From positions 1 through 64,000 of the forward strand of contig DKUL01000057.1 in NCBI GenBank assembly GCA_002490665.1: 64,000 nucleotides of DNA. Reading direction: 5' to 3'. Every line of letters starts with the position of its first letter. Position 1 is the stretch's first letter. Below the pieces are notes generated by a model. It did not search any database. It was not told the DNA's origin and saw nothing but the letters and a program-made list of their open reading frames with translations. The translations under genes were made by a program, and so were the position numbers. Below are positions 33,666 to 41,925 of this stretch, in pieces. The stretch comes from Lachnospiraceae bacterium UBA7205. Lineage in GTDB: Bacteria > Bacillota > Clostridia > Lachnospirales > Lachnospiraceae.

Positions 33666-34668
33666 GCTCCTCATCCAGTGCCGTATAGATACTTTTTGCC
33701 ACCTCGTAGGCTAAGTTAACTGGCACCGCATTTCCTACCTGTTTGTATTGTGACATCACACTTCCGCAAAATTCCCACTCATCCGGAAAGCTCTGGCAGC
33801 GTGCATTTTCCCTTACCGTAAATGGACGCGCTTCCACCGGGTGGCAGCGTTCTGTCTGCTTTTGAGATGGGGATGTCAGGACGGTAAGGGACGGCTCGTC
33901 CAGGCTTAGCCGTCTTAAAATGCCAGTCCTGCCCCCTTCCATTTCCCAGCAGCTTTTCATATAAGCCTTCGCCAGCTCCGGGTCAATATCCCGCCAGTAT
34001 CCCCCGGGCGGAACGAGTTCAAAGAGTTTTTTCTTATTTTCTCCATATGGAACACCGACACTTTCCGGCACATTCTGCAAGATGTCCCTAAGAACCAGTT
34101 TCTTTTTATGTGGCTTGGGAAATTGAAAAACAATTTTTCCTTTCAAATCCTTTCGAATCCCAATCGTAATAAGCCGCTCTCGTTTTTGTGCCACACCATA
34201 ATCCCATGCATTTAGCACCTTTTTCTGTATATCATACCCGGCCTTCTCAAATATGTCTAACATCACCTTGTATGTCTCTCCACCCTGATGTGTAAGAAGC
34301 CCTCGTACATTTTCAAATAAAAACATTTTCGGCTGCAATTTTTCAAGAAACACGGCATAGTGGTAAAACAGTGTCCCTCTCGCGTCCTCCAGACCGAGAC
34401 GCTTTCCCGCATAGGAAAATGCCTGACAGGGCGCACCGCCTGACAGAAGGTCAAGTTGCCCTTTATTTATCCCAAAGTAATCCTCTAAATCCAGCTTCGA
34501 AATATTTTCAATATCATCACAAATTACGTTCCATCCAGGTCTGTTCTTTTCAAGGGTATCACATGCGTCCCTGTTCATTTCTACCAGCCCAAGTGTCTGA
34601 AAACCAGCTTTTTCAACCCCGAGCGCCAAGCCTCCTGCACCAGCAAATAACTCAATTGTCGAATACAT
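33658..34668 (-). CDS. DNA (cytosine-5-)-methyltransferase
   Basis: A 336-residue C5-methylase. Motifs in order: I ELFAGAGGLALG (6-17), IV GGAPCQAFSYAG with catalytic Cys81, VI LFENVRGLL, VIII QKRERLI, a variable target-recognition part around 200-265, IX RRLSLDEPSLTVL, and X QVGNAVP. It modifies cytosine in an unknown short target. No cognate restriction enzyme is present, only Vsr, so it is an orphan or a decayed type II system. It is directly downstream of jetC on the same strand. Confidence 0.95.
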   Translation of the reverse strand: MYSTIELFAGAGGLALGVEKAGFQTLGLVEMNRDACDTLEKNRPGWNVICDDIENISKLDLEDYFGINKGQLDLLSGGAPCQAFSYAGKRLGLEDARGTLFYHYAVFLEKLQPKMFLFENVRGLLTHQGGETYKVMLDIFEKAGYDIQKKVLNAWDYGVAQKRERLITIGIRKDLKGKIVFQFPKPHKKKLVLRDILQNVPESVGVPYGENKKKLFELVPPGGYWRDIDPELAKAYMKSCWEMEGGRTGILRRLSLDEPSLTVLTSPSQKQTERCHPVEARPFTVRENARCQSFPDEWEFCGSVMSQYKQVGNAVPVNLAYEVAKSIYTALDEEHE

Positions 34669-34685
34669 CGTTATCCTCTATTCTA

Positions 34686-34718
34686 GGGCGTGTCTGAAAG
34701 CATTATCCAAACACGCCC
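34686..34718. repeat. Minimal inverted-repeat element after jetC
   Basis: GGGCGTGTCTGAAAGC and CAAACACGCCC pair with a small loop and are flanked by TA on both sides. The ends match those of the 160-bp element at 7624 (GAGCGTGTTTGAAA), so it looks like an internally deleted relative. It could act as a transcription terminator for jetC though it has no clear U-run. Confidence 0.55.
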
Positions 34719-34778
34719 TACTATTTCTTACGTCAGTTTTAAGGACATCATATCACTTTTTTGCTTTTTTCGTCAATA

Positions 34779-37700
34779 TCAAAAAACCAGTCTCTCCTGT
34801 CCGATCACCTCAATCTGCGAGCTGACGATTGTCTCCTCCTGCGCGCCGCGCAGATGCTCGCCTCGAAGGTACTGCATGCCGCCGCGCAAATTAGAAGAGA
34901 CAAGGTTCAGCACATAGATGTTGTCAAATCTGCTGTAGATGGATTCGCCGCCAAGTCCGGAAAAACAGATGAGCTGTGTGTTCATCTTATCCGCCATGTC
35001 CATCAGGGGCTTGAGCAGATGCTCCGCGTTGGTCTGGGCGAAGGGATTGTCCATGACGAGCACCTTGCCCTCATTGCGGTCTGCAAAAATGTCAGTCTCG
35101 TCACGGCGCATATAGTACATCAGGCTCGCCAGAATGACAAACGCCGTCAGGAAGCCCTCGCCGCCAGAGTTCCTTGCCGCCTGTGCCCATGTAATCGGAT
35201 ACTCGCGCTGCGCCTCGACCTTATATAGCTTAATCTGGACATTCCCGATTCCGACAATGCTGTCATAAAGATTCCTTGTCGTAATCCTCGTGCCGAAATA
35301 CTCCTGCGGGTTTTCGTTTTTCTCCAGGATTTCAATGCCTTTTACCGTCAGCTCGTCGAGGAAATCGCCAAGCTTTAGCTGGTACATGCCCTCCTGCTCC
35401 GTCCAGTCCGGAAGCTGTAGTTTCAACATCTTAACCGCCTTCCCCCGGATGGTGATGGTCGAATTGCTGTCAATCTGTCCCAGATTGTCGTGCACGTCCT
35501 GACAGTATTCGCCCAGAAGCTCCGTAATACGCCCTTTTTCATTTTCGACAAGGGAAATGTCCACTGCAAGCTTCTCCATCTGGCTGTCGTAGGATTGCAG
35601 TGTCGTATCGAGCTGCGCCAGAATCAGGGATGCACTGTCTGTCAGGGAAAGCATGGATTCAAGCGGCTTTCTGTAGTAATCCTCCTGATAAATCTCTTTC
35701 TGCATCATTTTGTAAAGGTATGTGGTGAGGCTGCTCTTTCTGCGCTCGCGCTCCTCCTTCAGGTTTCGGTAATCGCGCAGCAGCCGTCCCTGAAAATCGC
35801 GCAGTTCCTTTGTACCCAGCAGCGTGATGTCCGTCTCCCACTGCGGTTCCTGCCTGCACACGAAATCCGCATACTCCGCGAGTGTGCTCAGGTTCTCGCC
35901 CAGCCCCTTTAACCGCTCCTCTATCTTTCTGATATCCGCCTCGATATTCTTGATTTGGAACTGTATCTGATTGATTGCCGACGCAAAGTCGGTTGTCTTG
36001 ATTTCCTCCTTTGCAAGCGGCTCCTCCGTCCCGCATTTTTCCAGCATGTCCTTCTTTTTTGCGCCGATGCGGCTCTGGCAGACGGCAGTCTCCTTGTCCT
36101 CGTCATTCCACTGCCTGTCCTTGAGCTTCCACTTGCCGCGTCTGTCCTCAAGCAGAACCTCCTGATGCGTTTCCTCCTGCTCATCATATACCACTGCCGC
36201 CCAGTCCTGCTCGGAAAGACCATATTTTCCCGCCAGCCGTTCCAGCTCCTTTTGCAGTTTATTACGGCTCGCAGTAGTCTTCTGCAGCTGCCGTTCCAAA
36301 TCCTGCACCTGCATCGACATTTTGGACGTAATTGCCTCAAACCGTGCCTCCTGCTCCTCTGCAGTCGCTGGCAGTACAATCTCTTCCCCAGACTCCGCTG
36401 ACCGATAGGGCTCGTAGATGCTGTATTTCGTCCGGCAGTCCAGAATCCTCCTTTCAAGGTCGGCATGTGCGCTCTCGGCACTCCGGATGCGCTCCCTGCA
36501 CGCCTCCAATGCCTCTTTGACAAGCTTCCGGTTCTGCTCGTGCCGCTCCTGCTCGCGCTGGCTGCGGTTCACATTTTCCATGCATTCTGTGTATGTCTCA
36601 TACTCTCTGCAAAACAAGGCAAACGCTTTCTCGCGCTTCTGCATTTTTTCCAGCTGTTTCTGCTCCCTGGCAATGTCCGCCGCAAGCCTGTTTATCTGCT
36701 CCTCGTTTTTCTGCATGTCGTTTTTGAGCGTCTGTATCACGCCGGCAAGCACATCGGCTGCCGTCTTTAATTCTGACATCTGTGTCATATTTTGGTCGTA
36801 TGCTTCCTTTGTGAGCTTCTGGTTTTTGAGCCGCTCCCTCTTCTCAAAATACTCTGCATACTCTTTCCTGCGCACTGCCGTCTGCTCCTTTTTCTCCCGA
36901 ATCTGCTGCTCCTTTTCCGCCACCAGCAGGCGCAGCGCTTCCTCATCAAGCAGCTTTTCATTGAACCATACAAAAAAGTGGATGCCCTCAAGCGAAAAAA
37001 GCCCGGACTCCTGCGCTTGCGCTGTCTGCTCCAGCCGCTCACGCTGTATAATCGGAATGGGAAATGACGTGTAGACTTCCCTGTCATGCTCGGAGAGCGC
37101 CCTGATATCCTGCCCTGACAGAATCAGCGCGTAGGGCAGGAATGGCTGCCTGCGCACAAGCGCTTCGTTTTTCTGTGCGGAATACCCATTCTTCCGAAGC
37201 CAGTCCATTCCATAAACCACATTGATGTTCAGCCTTTCAAACAGTTCCAGCGTTTCCTTCGGAAGCTCAAGCACCTTTCCCTGCGTCAGGCGCACAAAAT
37301 CCGTCTGCAGCGCGTCCTCCTCCTTTTCCAGCATACGCCTTGCCTGCTCGCACACGGCAAGTTTCCTGTCCGCGGCGGCGAGAATCCTGTCCATGTTCCA
37401 CTGTTCCTTCGCGTCTATTTCAAAGTAGCGCATCATGACAAGCCGCTCGGAAAGTTCCCCTTCCAGGTCAGCCTGCTCCCGCTCCAAATCAGCAAGCACA
37501 AACTCCTGCCGCGTCTGCTCCTGCCGTCTGTCCTCCATGTCGCGGAGCAGGGATTTCTGCCGCTCGTTTGCCTCATCAAGCTGCTTTCTATGTGCGGCGC
37601 AGCTCCTCGCCTCCTCCTCAAGCTCTTTCTGATACTGTTCCCGCCTGATATCCAGCAGTCCTGCCTCATACTCGCCCACGATATTTCGGACAAACGTCTC

Positions 37701-39188
37701 CTGGAACTCCTCGTTAAAGCTGTCCTCAATCCGGTGGAATCCGTTCAGGCGCTCCCTGTAGGCGCTGATTTTCGTTATCAGCTCGATAATCGTCTCATCC
37801 AGCCACTGCTGCCTGTCGCCAAGCTCCTGCAATTTCTCGTTTTCCTCCTGAATGGCAGCCTCCTTTACCTGGATCTGGTCTGTCAAATCGCTGACCAGCC
37901 GTTCATAATAGGCGCCAAGTGCCTTTCCAAGCGCCCTGCGCTCGGGTTCCAGCCTGCCCTCACCCTCATGCAGCACGTTCAGGCGCTCCTGAAGCAGGCG
38001 CTCGTCCTGCCGCACTTCCTCGACCTTTCCCTGCTGCTTTGCAAGCGCCATCTTGTGCAGCAGTGTCTCAATGCGCCGTGTCTCCTCCTCCAACGCGTCC
38101 CGCTCCATGCCAATCATATCGCGGTTGCTTACATGAAAACGCAGCGCATCCATCAGATTCTGGATTTCATAGGAATATTTTTCATACGCGATGCGCGCAA
38201 GTTCGGCATCGCATTCCGCCTTGTCGCCAAGCAGATGATTTCTGGCATCGTTCTGCTCTGTCTCCATGCGTGCAAGCAGTATCCGGAACCCCGCAATCGT
38301 GTTTTCCTGCTCCTCCACCTTGTCCGTCACAAGCCTGTATCCACTGGCTGCGGATGCGATTTGTGCCGCATCCTCCTGGAACTGGCGGATGGTGTTCCTG
38401 CGCGCAATTTTCGACTGGTTCGCCTTGTAGGAAATCACGTATTTTTCTATGATATTCTGAAATTCCTTCATGCGGTCCTTCTCTTTGTTAAGCTTGCTCT
38501 CCACCGCATCAAGGAACCATTTTTCAATCAGTCCCTTCTCATCGCGGCAGTCGGAAAAAAGCTCCGATAACCCCGACTCCTTGAGGTTGACCTTCTTGAT
38601 AATGTTTTCCCATTCCTTATAGTAAATCTGGTATTCCGCAAGCTTGTCGAAATACTGCCTGGACTGCGCGCCATTGTTCATGTCATAACAGCAAAACCTT
38701 ACCGAATGGTCTTTCTTGTATGTCTCAAAAAGCTGCCTGCACTCGCGGTAGCTTTTCAAAATAATTTCCTTGTTCTTTTTCTCCACCACGGGCAGGCTGT
38801 AGATATCCTGCGCACATCTGCCGGCATACTCGCAGATAAAGCTCACCATCTCAATCCGGTTGTCGTCATCCTCCTCCGAAAGCTGGCTTTTGCGCACCAT
38901 CAGCCCCACAAGGCAGTAACCAGCCCCGCGGTCAAGCTTCCACTCCACCATGATGAAGGTCGGCTTGCTGGTCGTGAAATAACTCTCAAACGGCCTGTCC
39001 TTTGCGTCCCGGTAGCGCTTATGCACAAACGGGGCGGTCATCATCTGCACCAGCACAGACTTCCCGCCCCCGTTCTGCAGCGACATCAGTGTGCTTCGCC
39101 CCTGCATCTGAAAGGTGTCGTCGCTGATACGCATGGTATTGTTGTTATAATTCAGGTTAATCAGTCTCACCGCGTTTATTTTACTCAT
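34779..39188 (-). CDS. jetC: Wadjet JetC, SMC/MukB-like ATPase
   Basis: A 1469-residue SMC-type motor. The start MSKINAVRLINLNY follows AGGAGG at five bases. Walker A QNGGGKS lies at 39-44; long Glu/Lys/Arg-rich coiled coils run from about 250 to 1250 with a hinge-like interval near 620-760; then the signature NSGGEGFLTAF and Walker B KVLVMDNPFA near the C-terminus. In Wadjet, JetABC forms a DNA-loop-extruding complex that senses the small circumference of plasmids and hands them to the JetD nuclease. It is the last gene of the jetD-jetA-jetB-jetC unit. Confidence 0.93.
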   Translation of the reverse strand: MSKINAVRLINLNYNNNTMRISDDTFQMQGRSTLMSLQNGGGKSVLVQMMTAPFVHKRYRDAKDRPFESYFTTSKPTFIMVEWKLDRGAGYCLVGLMVRKSQLSEEDDDNRIEMVSFICEYAGRCAQDIYSLPVVEKKNKEIILKSYRECRQLFETYKKDHSVRFCCYDMNNGAQSRQYFDKLAEYQIYYKEWENIIKKVNLKESGLSELFSDCRDEKGLIEKWFLDAVESKLNKEKDRMKEFQNIIEKYVISYKANQSKIARRNTIRQFQEDAAQIASAASGYRLVTDKVEEQENTIAGFRILLARMETEQNDARNHLLGDKAECDAELARIAYEKYSYEIQNLMDALRFHVSNRDMIGMERDALEEETRRIETLLHKMALAKQQGKVEEVRQDERLLQERLNVLHEGEGRLEPERRALGKALGAYYERLVSDLTDQIQVKEAAIQEENEKLQELGDRQQWLDETIIELITKISAYRERLNGFHRIEDSFNEEFQETFVRNIVGEYEAGLLDIRREQYQKELEEEARSCAAHRKQLDEANERQKSLLRDMEDRRQEQTRQEFVLADLEREQADLEGELSERLVMMRYFEIDAKEQWNMDRILAAADRKLAVCEQARRMLEKEEDALQTDFVRLTQGKVLELPKETLELFERLNINVVYGMDWLRKNGYSAQKNEALVRRQPFLPYALILSGQDIRALSEHDREVYTSFPIPIIQRERLEQTAQAQESGLFSLEGIHFFVWFNEKLLDEEALRLLVAEKEQQIREKKEQTAVRRKEYAEYFEKRERLKNQKLTKEAYDQNMTQMSELKTAADVLAGVIQTLKNDMQKNEEQINRLAADIAREQKQLEKMQKREKAFALFCREYETYTECMENVNRSQREQERHEQNRKLVKEALEACRERIRSAESAHADLERRILDCRTKYSIYEPYRSAESGEEIVLPATAEEQEARFEAITSKMSMQVQDLERQLQKTTASRNKLQKELERLAGKYGLSEQDWAAVVYDEQEETHQEVLLEDRRGKWKLKDRQWNDEDKETAVCQSRIGAKKKDMLEKCGTEEPLAKEEIKTTDFASAINQIQFQIKNIEADIRKIEERLKGLGENLSTLAEYADFVCRQEPQWETDITLLGTKELRDFQGRLLRDYRNLKEERERRKSSLTTYLYKMMQKEIYQEDYYRKPLESMLSLTDSASLILAQLDTTLQSYDSQMEKLAVDISLVENEKGRITELLGEYCQDVHDNLGQIDSNSTITIRGKAVKMLKLQLPDWTEQEGMYQLKLGDFLDELTVKGIEILEKNENPQEYFGTRITTRNLYDSIVGIGNVQIKLYKVEAQREYPITWAQAARNSGGEGFLTAFVILASLMYYMRRDETDIFADRNEGKVLVMDNPFAQTNAEHLLKPLMDMADKMNTQLICFSGLGGESIYSRFDNIYVLNLVSSNLRGGMQYLRGEHLRGAQEETIVSSQIEVIGQERLVF

Positions 39189-39234
39189 CCCTGCCTCCTG
39201 CAAAAATATCCGCGAAATAAGTCTTTACAGCTCC

Positions 39235-39951
39235 TTATTTCGCGGCGTTTTCTGACAACACTTTACAGATTCTCTGATAATTGTTCTGGTTCAGCAGATT
39301 CCAGTCCATCAGGTTGTCGAGCTTCTTTGTCGTCTTAATCATCTCATCCTCCTGCACATACTCAATCAATCCCTGATTCTCAAGGAACATAAAAATATGG
39401 TGCAGGAATCCCTCCTTTGTCGTCCGCGCCCGCGAACCGCGCTCGTCGGATTTCAGCGCTTCATACGCCTCCTGCATGTTTCGAAAAGCCAGGCCGTTCC
39501 TTTCCTCGTCCTCATCGGAGATATTCTCGACACCGTTTTTCAGCCTGTCCGTCACGCAGTTTTGCAGCTCTCCCACCCGGATATAATCCCGCGACTTGGC
39601 GCTTGCACCCTGCCCATCATAAAATTCTGACAGGAGTGTCAGAATCACAAACTGTGACAGGTAAAAATCCTTGTCCGTGCCGCCCGACTTGCAGAGCATC
39701 TCTTTTAACTTTGCCTTGGAAAATCCCAGAAAGACATTCTCCTCCTTCGGAATCAGGTAAATCACGTCGCCGTAGCGCTCGATGCTGCTCTGTGCCTCAT
39801 CCCCCTGGCTCTTGACCAGAAGCTGCACCCCTTCATTTTCCACATACGCCCTGTAAAGCCCGGAAGTCTCATCCTCGCGCAGCTCAAAGTGCTCAAGAAG
39901 GTAATAAAAAATCTGCTGGCTAAGGCGTATTTCTTCTATTTCATATGCCAT
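39235..39951 (-). CDS. jetB: Wadjet JetB, MukE-like subunit
   Basis: A 238-residue winged-helix protein starting MAYEIEEIRLSQQIFYYLLE behind GGAGAA. Internal features: FLGFSKAKLKEMLCKSG, FVILTLLSEFYDGQGAS and a C-terminal MIKTTKKLDNLMDWNLLN. It corresponds to MukE, the small subunit bridging JetA and JetC heads, and by memory to the DUF6063-type JetB of one Wadjet subtype. A 145-base gap with structured RNA elements separates it from jetA, unusual for a complex whose subunits must be balanced. Confidence 0.88.
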   Translation of the reverse strand: MAYEIEEIRLSQQIFYYLLEHFELREDETSGLYRAYVENEGVQLLVKSQGDEAQSSIERYGDVIYLIPKEENVFLGFSKAKLKEMLCKSGGTDKDFYLSQFVILTLLSEFYDGQGASAKSRDYIRVGELQNCVTDRLKNGVENISDEDEERNGLAFRNMQEAYEALKSDERGSRARTTKEGFLHHIFMFLENQGLIEYVQEDEMIKTTKKLDNLMDWNLLNQNNYQRICKVLSENAAK

Positions 39952-39973
39952 TATTTTCTCCTACGATATACTG

Positions 39974-40021
39974 GCGGTTCAAAAGGCTGACCACTCAGCA
40001 TTATTTGATGCGCACAACCGC
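39974..40021 (-). promoter_or_regulatory. Wadjet intercistronic RNA element, copy 1 (before jetB)
   Basis: A 48-base element. On the transcript the outer stem is GCGGTT/AACCGC and an inner hairpin GCTGA-gtgg-TCAGC sits between; loops carry GTGCGCATCA and CTTTTGA. A second 48-base copy at 41874-41921 keeps loops but changes the stems in compensatory fashion. The 5' arm (40016-40021) can alternatively pair with AACCGC at 40048-40053, extended by GCGC/GCGC, so two structures exclude each other. The jetB start codon lies 23 bases downstream. Confidence 0.55.
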
Positions 40022-40033
40022 ATAAGGAAATTT

Positions 40034-40091
40034 GCCGCTCTGCGGCCGCGGTTGGCGCAGTACTCACGGCAGATTTCATCTGTCGTGAGTA
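40034..40091 (-). promoter_or_regulatory. Hairpins after jetA
   Basis: Immediately after the jetA stop: TACTCACG-G-CAGAT/ATCTG-T-CGTGAGTA forms a strong stem (40061-40091), and GCCGC/GCGGC forms a smaller one (40034-40046). No U-run follows; possibly mRNA-stabilising or processing structures. GCGCCAACCGC between them (minus strand, 40058-40048) is the alternative partner of the RNA element at 39974. Confidence 0.5.
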
Positions 40092-40095
40092 TCAT

Positions 40096-41718
40096 TTACT
40101 CAATGCGGATGACAACATTTGTACAGCGTATTGTCCGCTCATTACCGGAATCGTCAGGCACATGCTCAAACGCCACGACAATTCCGTCGTTTGTGCGCTC
40201 CGTGAAAATTTTCCGAATCTGCCTCCTGTTCCTGCCAGCCCGCGCGGCGTCCTCTGTCAGGGAAAGCAGCATGTCATTTAACTGAAAATCACTTGACTGC
40301 TCGGTAATAAATTCACTTTTTTCCTTCCGCAGTGTCTCGATACAGATTTCACGGTTTTTAATCAGCTCGACCATAATTTCCTTGAACACGTCAATGGACG
40401 GAATGCATGTCCTGCGTGCCGCCTCATCCTGTTCCAGAAGCCCTCGAAGCCCTTCCATCGACAGACTGCCTTTCTCGAGCGCCGCATCAAGGATGAATGC
40501 CAGACTTTCCTCGTACTTTTTGAGCTTCTCCCTCTTTTTGCGCTCCAGCTCGTCCTGCCACTGCCTTTCGTCAAAATCAAGCAGCTCCGCAGTATCCTCG
40601 TCCGCCTTTTTCCTGACCGGACGCTGCAATTCCATGCACTTGTTTAAATTGTATATTCTGGGAATCTGCTGGTGAAAAAGAGGTCGGAAGAACAGGTCGA
40701 TATTTTCCAGATATTGTGGCTGTTCGAGTATCTTGTCATAGAGCTCCGTCCGAATGGAAAAGCGCTGAATCAGCGACATCTGCGCAAGTGACTGCAATTC
40801 CCTGTCATACAGTAATTTCAGGTCAAAGTGCAGGTTTAAAATCTTCTGGTGCTCGTCGAGCGTGCGGTTGAGGTACCGCTCAATGATGCGCAGGTTTTCC
40901 AGCTTTTCTTCCTCCCTGGCGTCAAGCTTGCGCACATTGATATTCTGCTGTTCCAGCTCGGATGCCCTGATCCTGACCATCTCGCGGTACCCTGTAAATT
41001 TTTCCTTGGTGTCACCGATGGTCGCCATGTTTTCCAGCATCAGCGCCTCGTAATCCGCGACGGAATAGCTCAGCGCATTGCGCCGCACACGCAGCATTGC
41101 CTCCTCAATTTTCTGGAGCTGTATCCGCATGAAATTAAAAACATTCTTGATTTCATCCACTGCCTTGTCATAGCTCTGCTTTTCCAGATGCATCTTAAAA
41201 ATCATCTCGTGGATTGTGAGCTTCATGTTGTTCTCGATCTCGAGCGTGGAGAGCATCAGGTTATAGCCGTCCTCCGTCAGGTAATAGGAGGTACGCTTGA
41301 CGCCCTCGTCCACGTAGATGACGCGGTTTGCTATGTAGCTGATGTTCATGGACTTGTATGCCCTGCTGTCGAAATCATAGCCGTCAAAGTACATCGCCCT
41401 GCCCTCGTTCGACAGAATCACATTCACGATAAAATCACCGAGCTTCTTGCAGTCGTCATAGGACATATTTTTCCGGAACCAGCCGGCGTTCAGGTTGTCA
41501 ATATACGCGCCGATGTCGTCCATCGTACAGCTCTCCTCGCGCAGGGACTGCTCCATGATATACAGCATGACCGCAAAAATCATGTTGACCTGTTCGTCCG
41601 CTTTCATAAAGCCGTACTGCTTCCAGGTCTGCTTTGCCATGCTGTTCTGCAAAAGAAGGGCATACATGCCGACGTGCTTCATTCGTTTGGTAAAATGGTT
41701 CAAAAATTCATATTGCAT
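40096..41718 (-). CDS. jetA: Wadjet JetA, MukF-like kleisin subunit
   Basis: A 540-residue protein, ATG behind AAGGAG. An N-terminal winged-helix part (FLNHFTKRMKHVGMYALLLQ), central helical bundle with coiled coils (MRIQLQKIEEAMLRVRRNAL; LEQQNINVRKLDAREEEKLE), and a C-terminal winged-helix region ending TNVVIRIE. This is the arrangement of MukF-like kleisins; by memory it belongs to the DUF5716-type JetA. It links JetC heads with JetB. A promoter and leader hairpin in the 207-base gap upstream suggest it can be transcribed separately from jetD. Confidence 0.88.
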   Translation of the reverse strand: MQYEFLNHFTKRMKHVGMYALLLQNSMAKQTWKQYGFMKADEQVNMIFAVMLYIMEQSLREESCTMDDIGAYIDNLNAGWFRKNMSYDDCKKLGDFIVNVILSNEGRAMYFDGYDFDSRAYKSMNISYIANRVIYVDEGVKRTSYYLTEDGYNLMLSTLEIENNMKLTIHEMIFKMHLEKQSYDKAVDEIKNVFNFMRIQLQKIEEAMLRVRRNALSYSVADYEALMLENMATIGDTKEKFTGYREMVRIRASELEQQNINVRKLDAREEEKLENLRIIERYLNRTLDEHQKILNLHFDLKLLYDRELQSLAQMSLIQRFSIRTELYDKILEQPQYLENIDLFFRPLFHQQIPRIYNLNKCMELQRPVRKKADEDTAELLDFDERQWQDELERKKREKLKKYEESLAFILDAALEKGSLSMEGLRGLLEQDEAARRTCIPSIDVFKEIMVELIKNREICIETLRKEKSEFITEQSSDFQLNDMLLSLTEDAARAGRNRRQIRKIFTERTNDGIVVAFEHVPDDSGNERTIRCTNVVIRIE

Positions 41719-41787
41719 GATTGCTCCTTATTGCAAGGGAAATATTGCCTCATCCCTGTCTGCCCGCTTCAGCCAGCATCTGTCTTA

Positions 41788-41839
41788 ATGCGGCAATTTC
41801 CGCATCCTTATTATATCATAGCAATACAACCACCTGCAA
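41788..41839 (-). promoter_or_regulatory. Internal promoter and leader hairpin before jetA
   Basis: On the minus strand TTGCAG (41839-41834), 18 bases, TATAAT (41815-41810). The predicted transcript starts with ATGCGG/CCGCAT hairpin (41805-41788), then runs 70 bases to jetA. Confidence 0.55.
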
Positions 41840-41873
41840 TCAGATTCTATATATTATCAGAAGTTTTGTTCTG

Positions 41874-41921
41874 GTGGTCAAAAGGACTGAATACTCAATA
41901 TCATATGATGCGCACGACCAC
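41874..41921 (-). promoter_or_regulatory. Wadjet intercistronic RNA element, copy 2 (after jetD)
   Basis: A 48-base element beginning five bases after the jetD stop. Outer stem GTGGTC/GACCAC, inner hairpin ATTGA-gtat-TCAGT, loops GTGCGCATCA and CTTTTGA. Compared with copy 1, two outer pairs are switched (C-G to U-A, U-A to C-G) and the inner stem changes G-C to A-U, and C-G to U-G. This is covariation within one operon. Confidence 0.6.
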
Positions 41922-41925
41922 AAAG

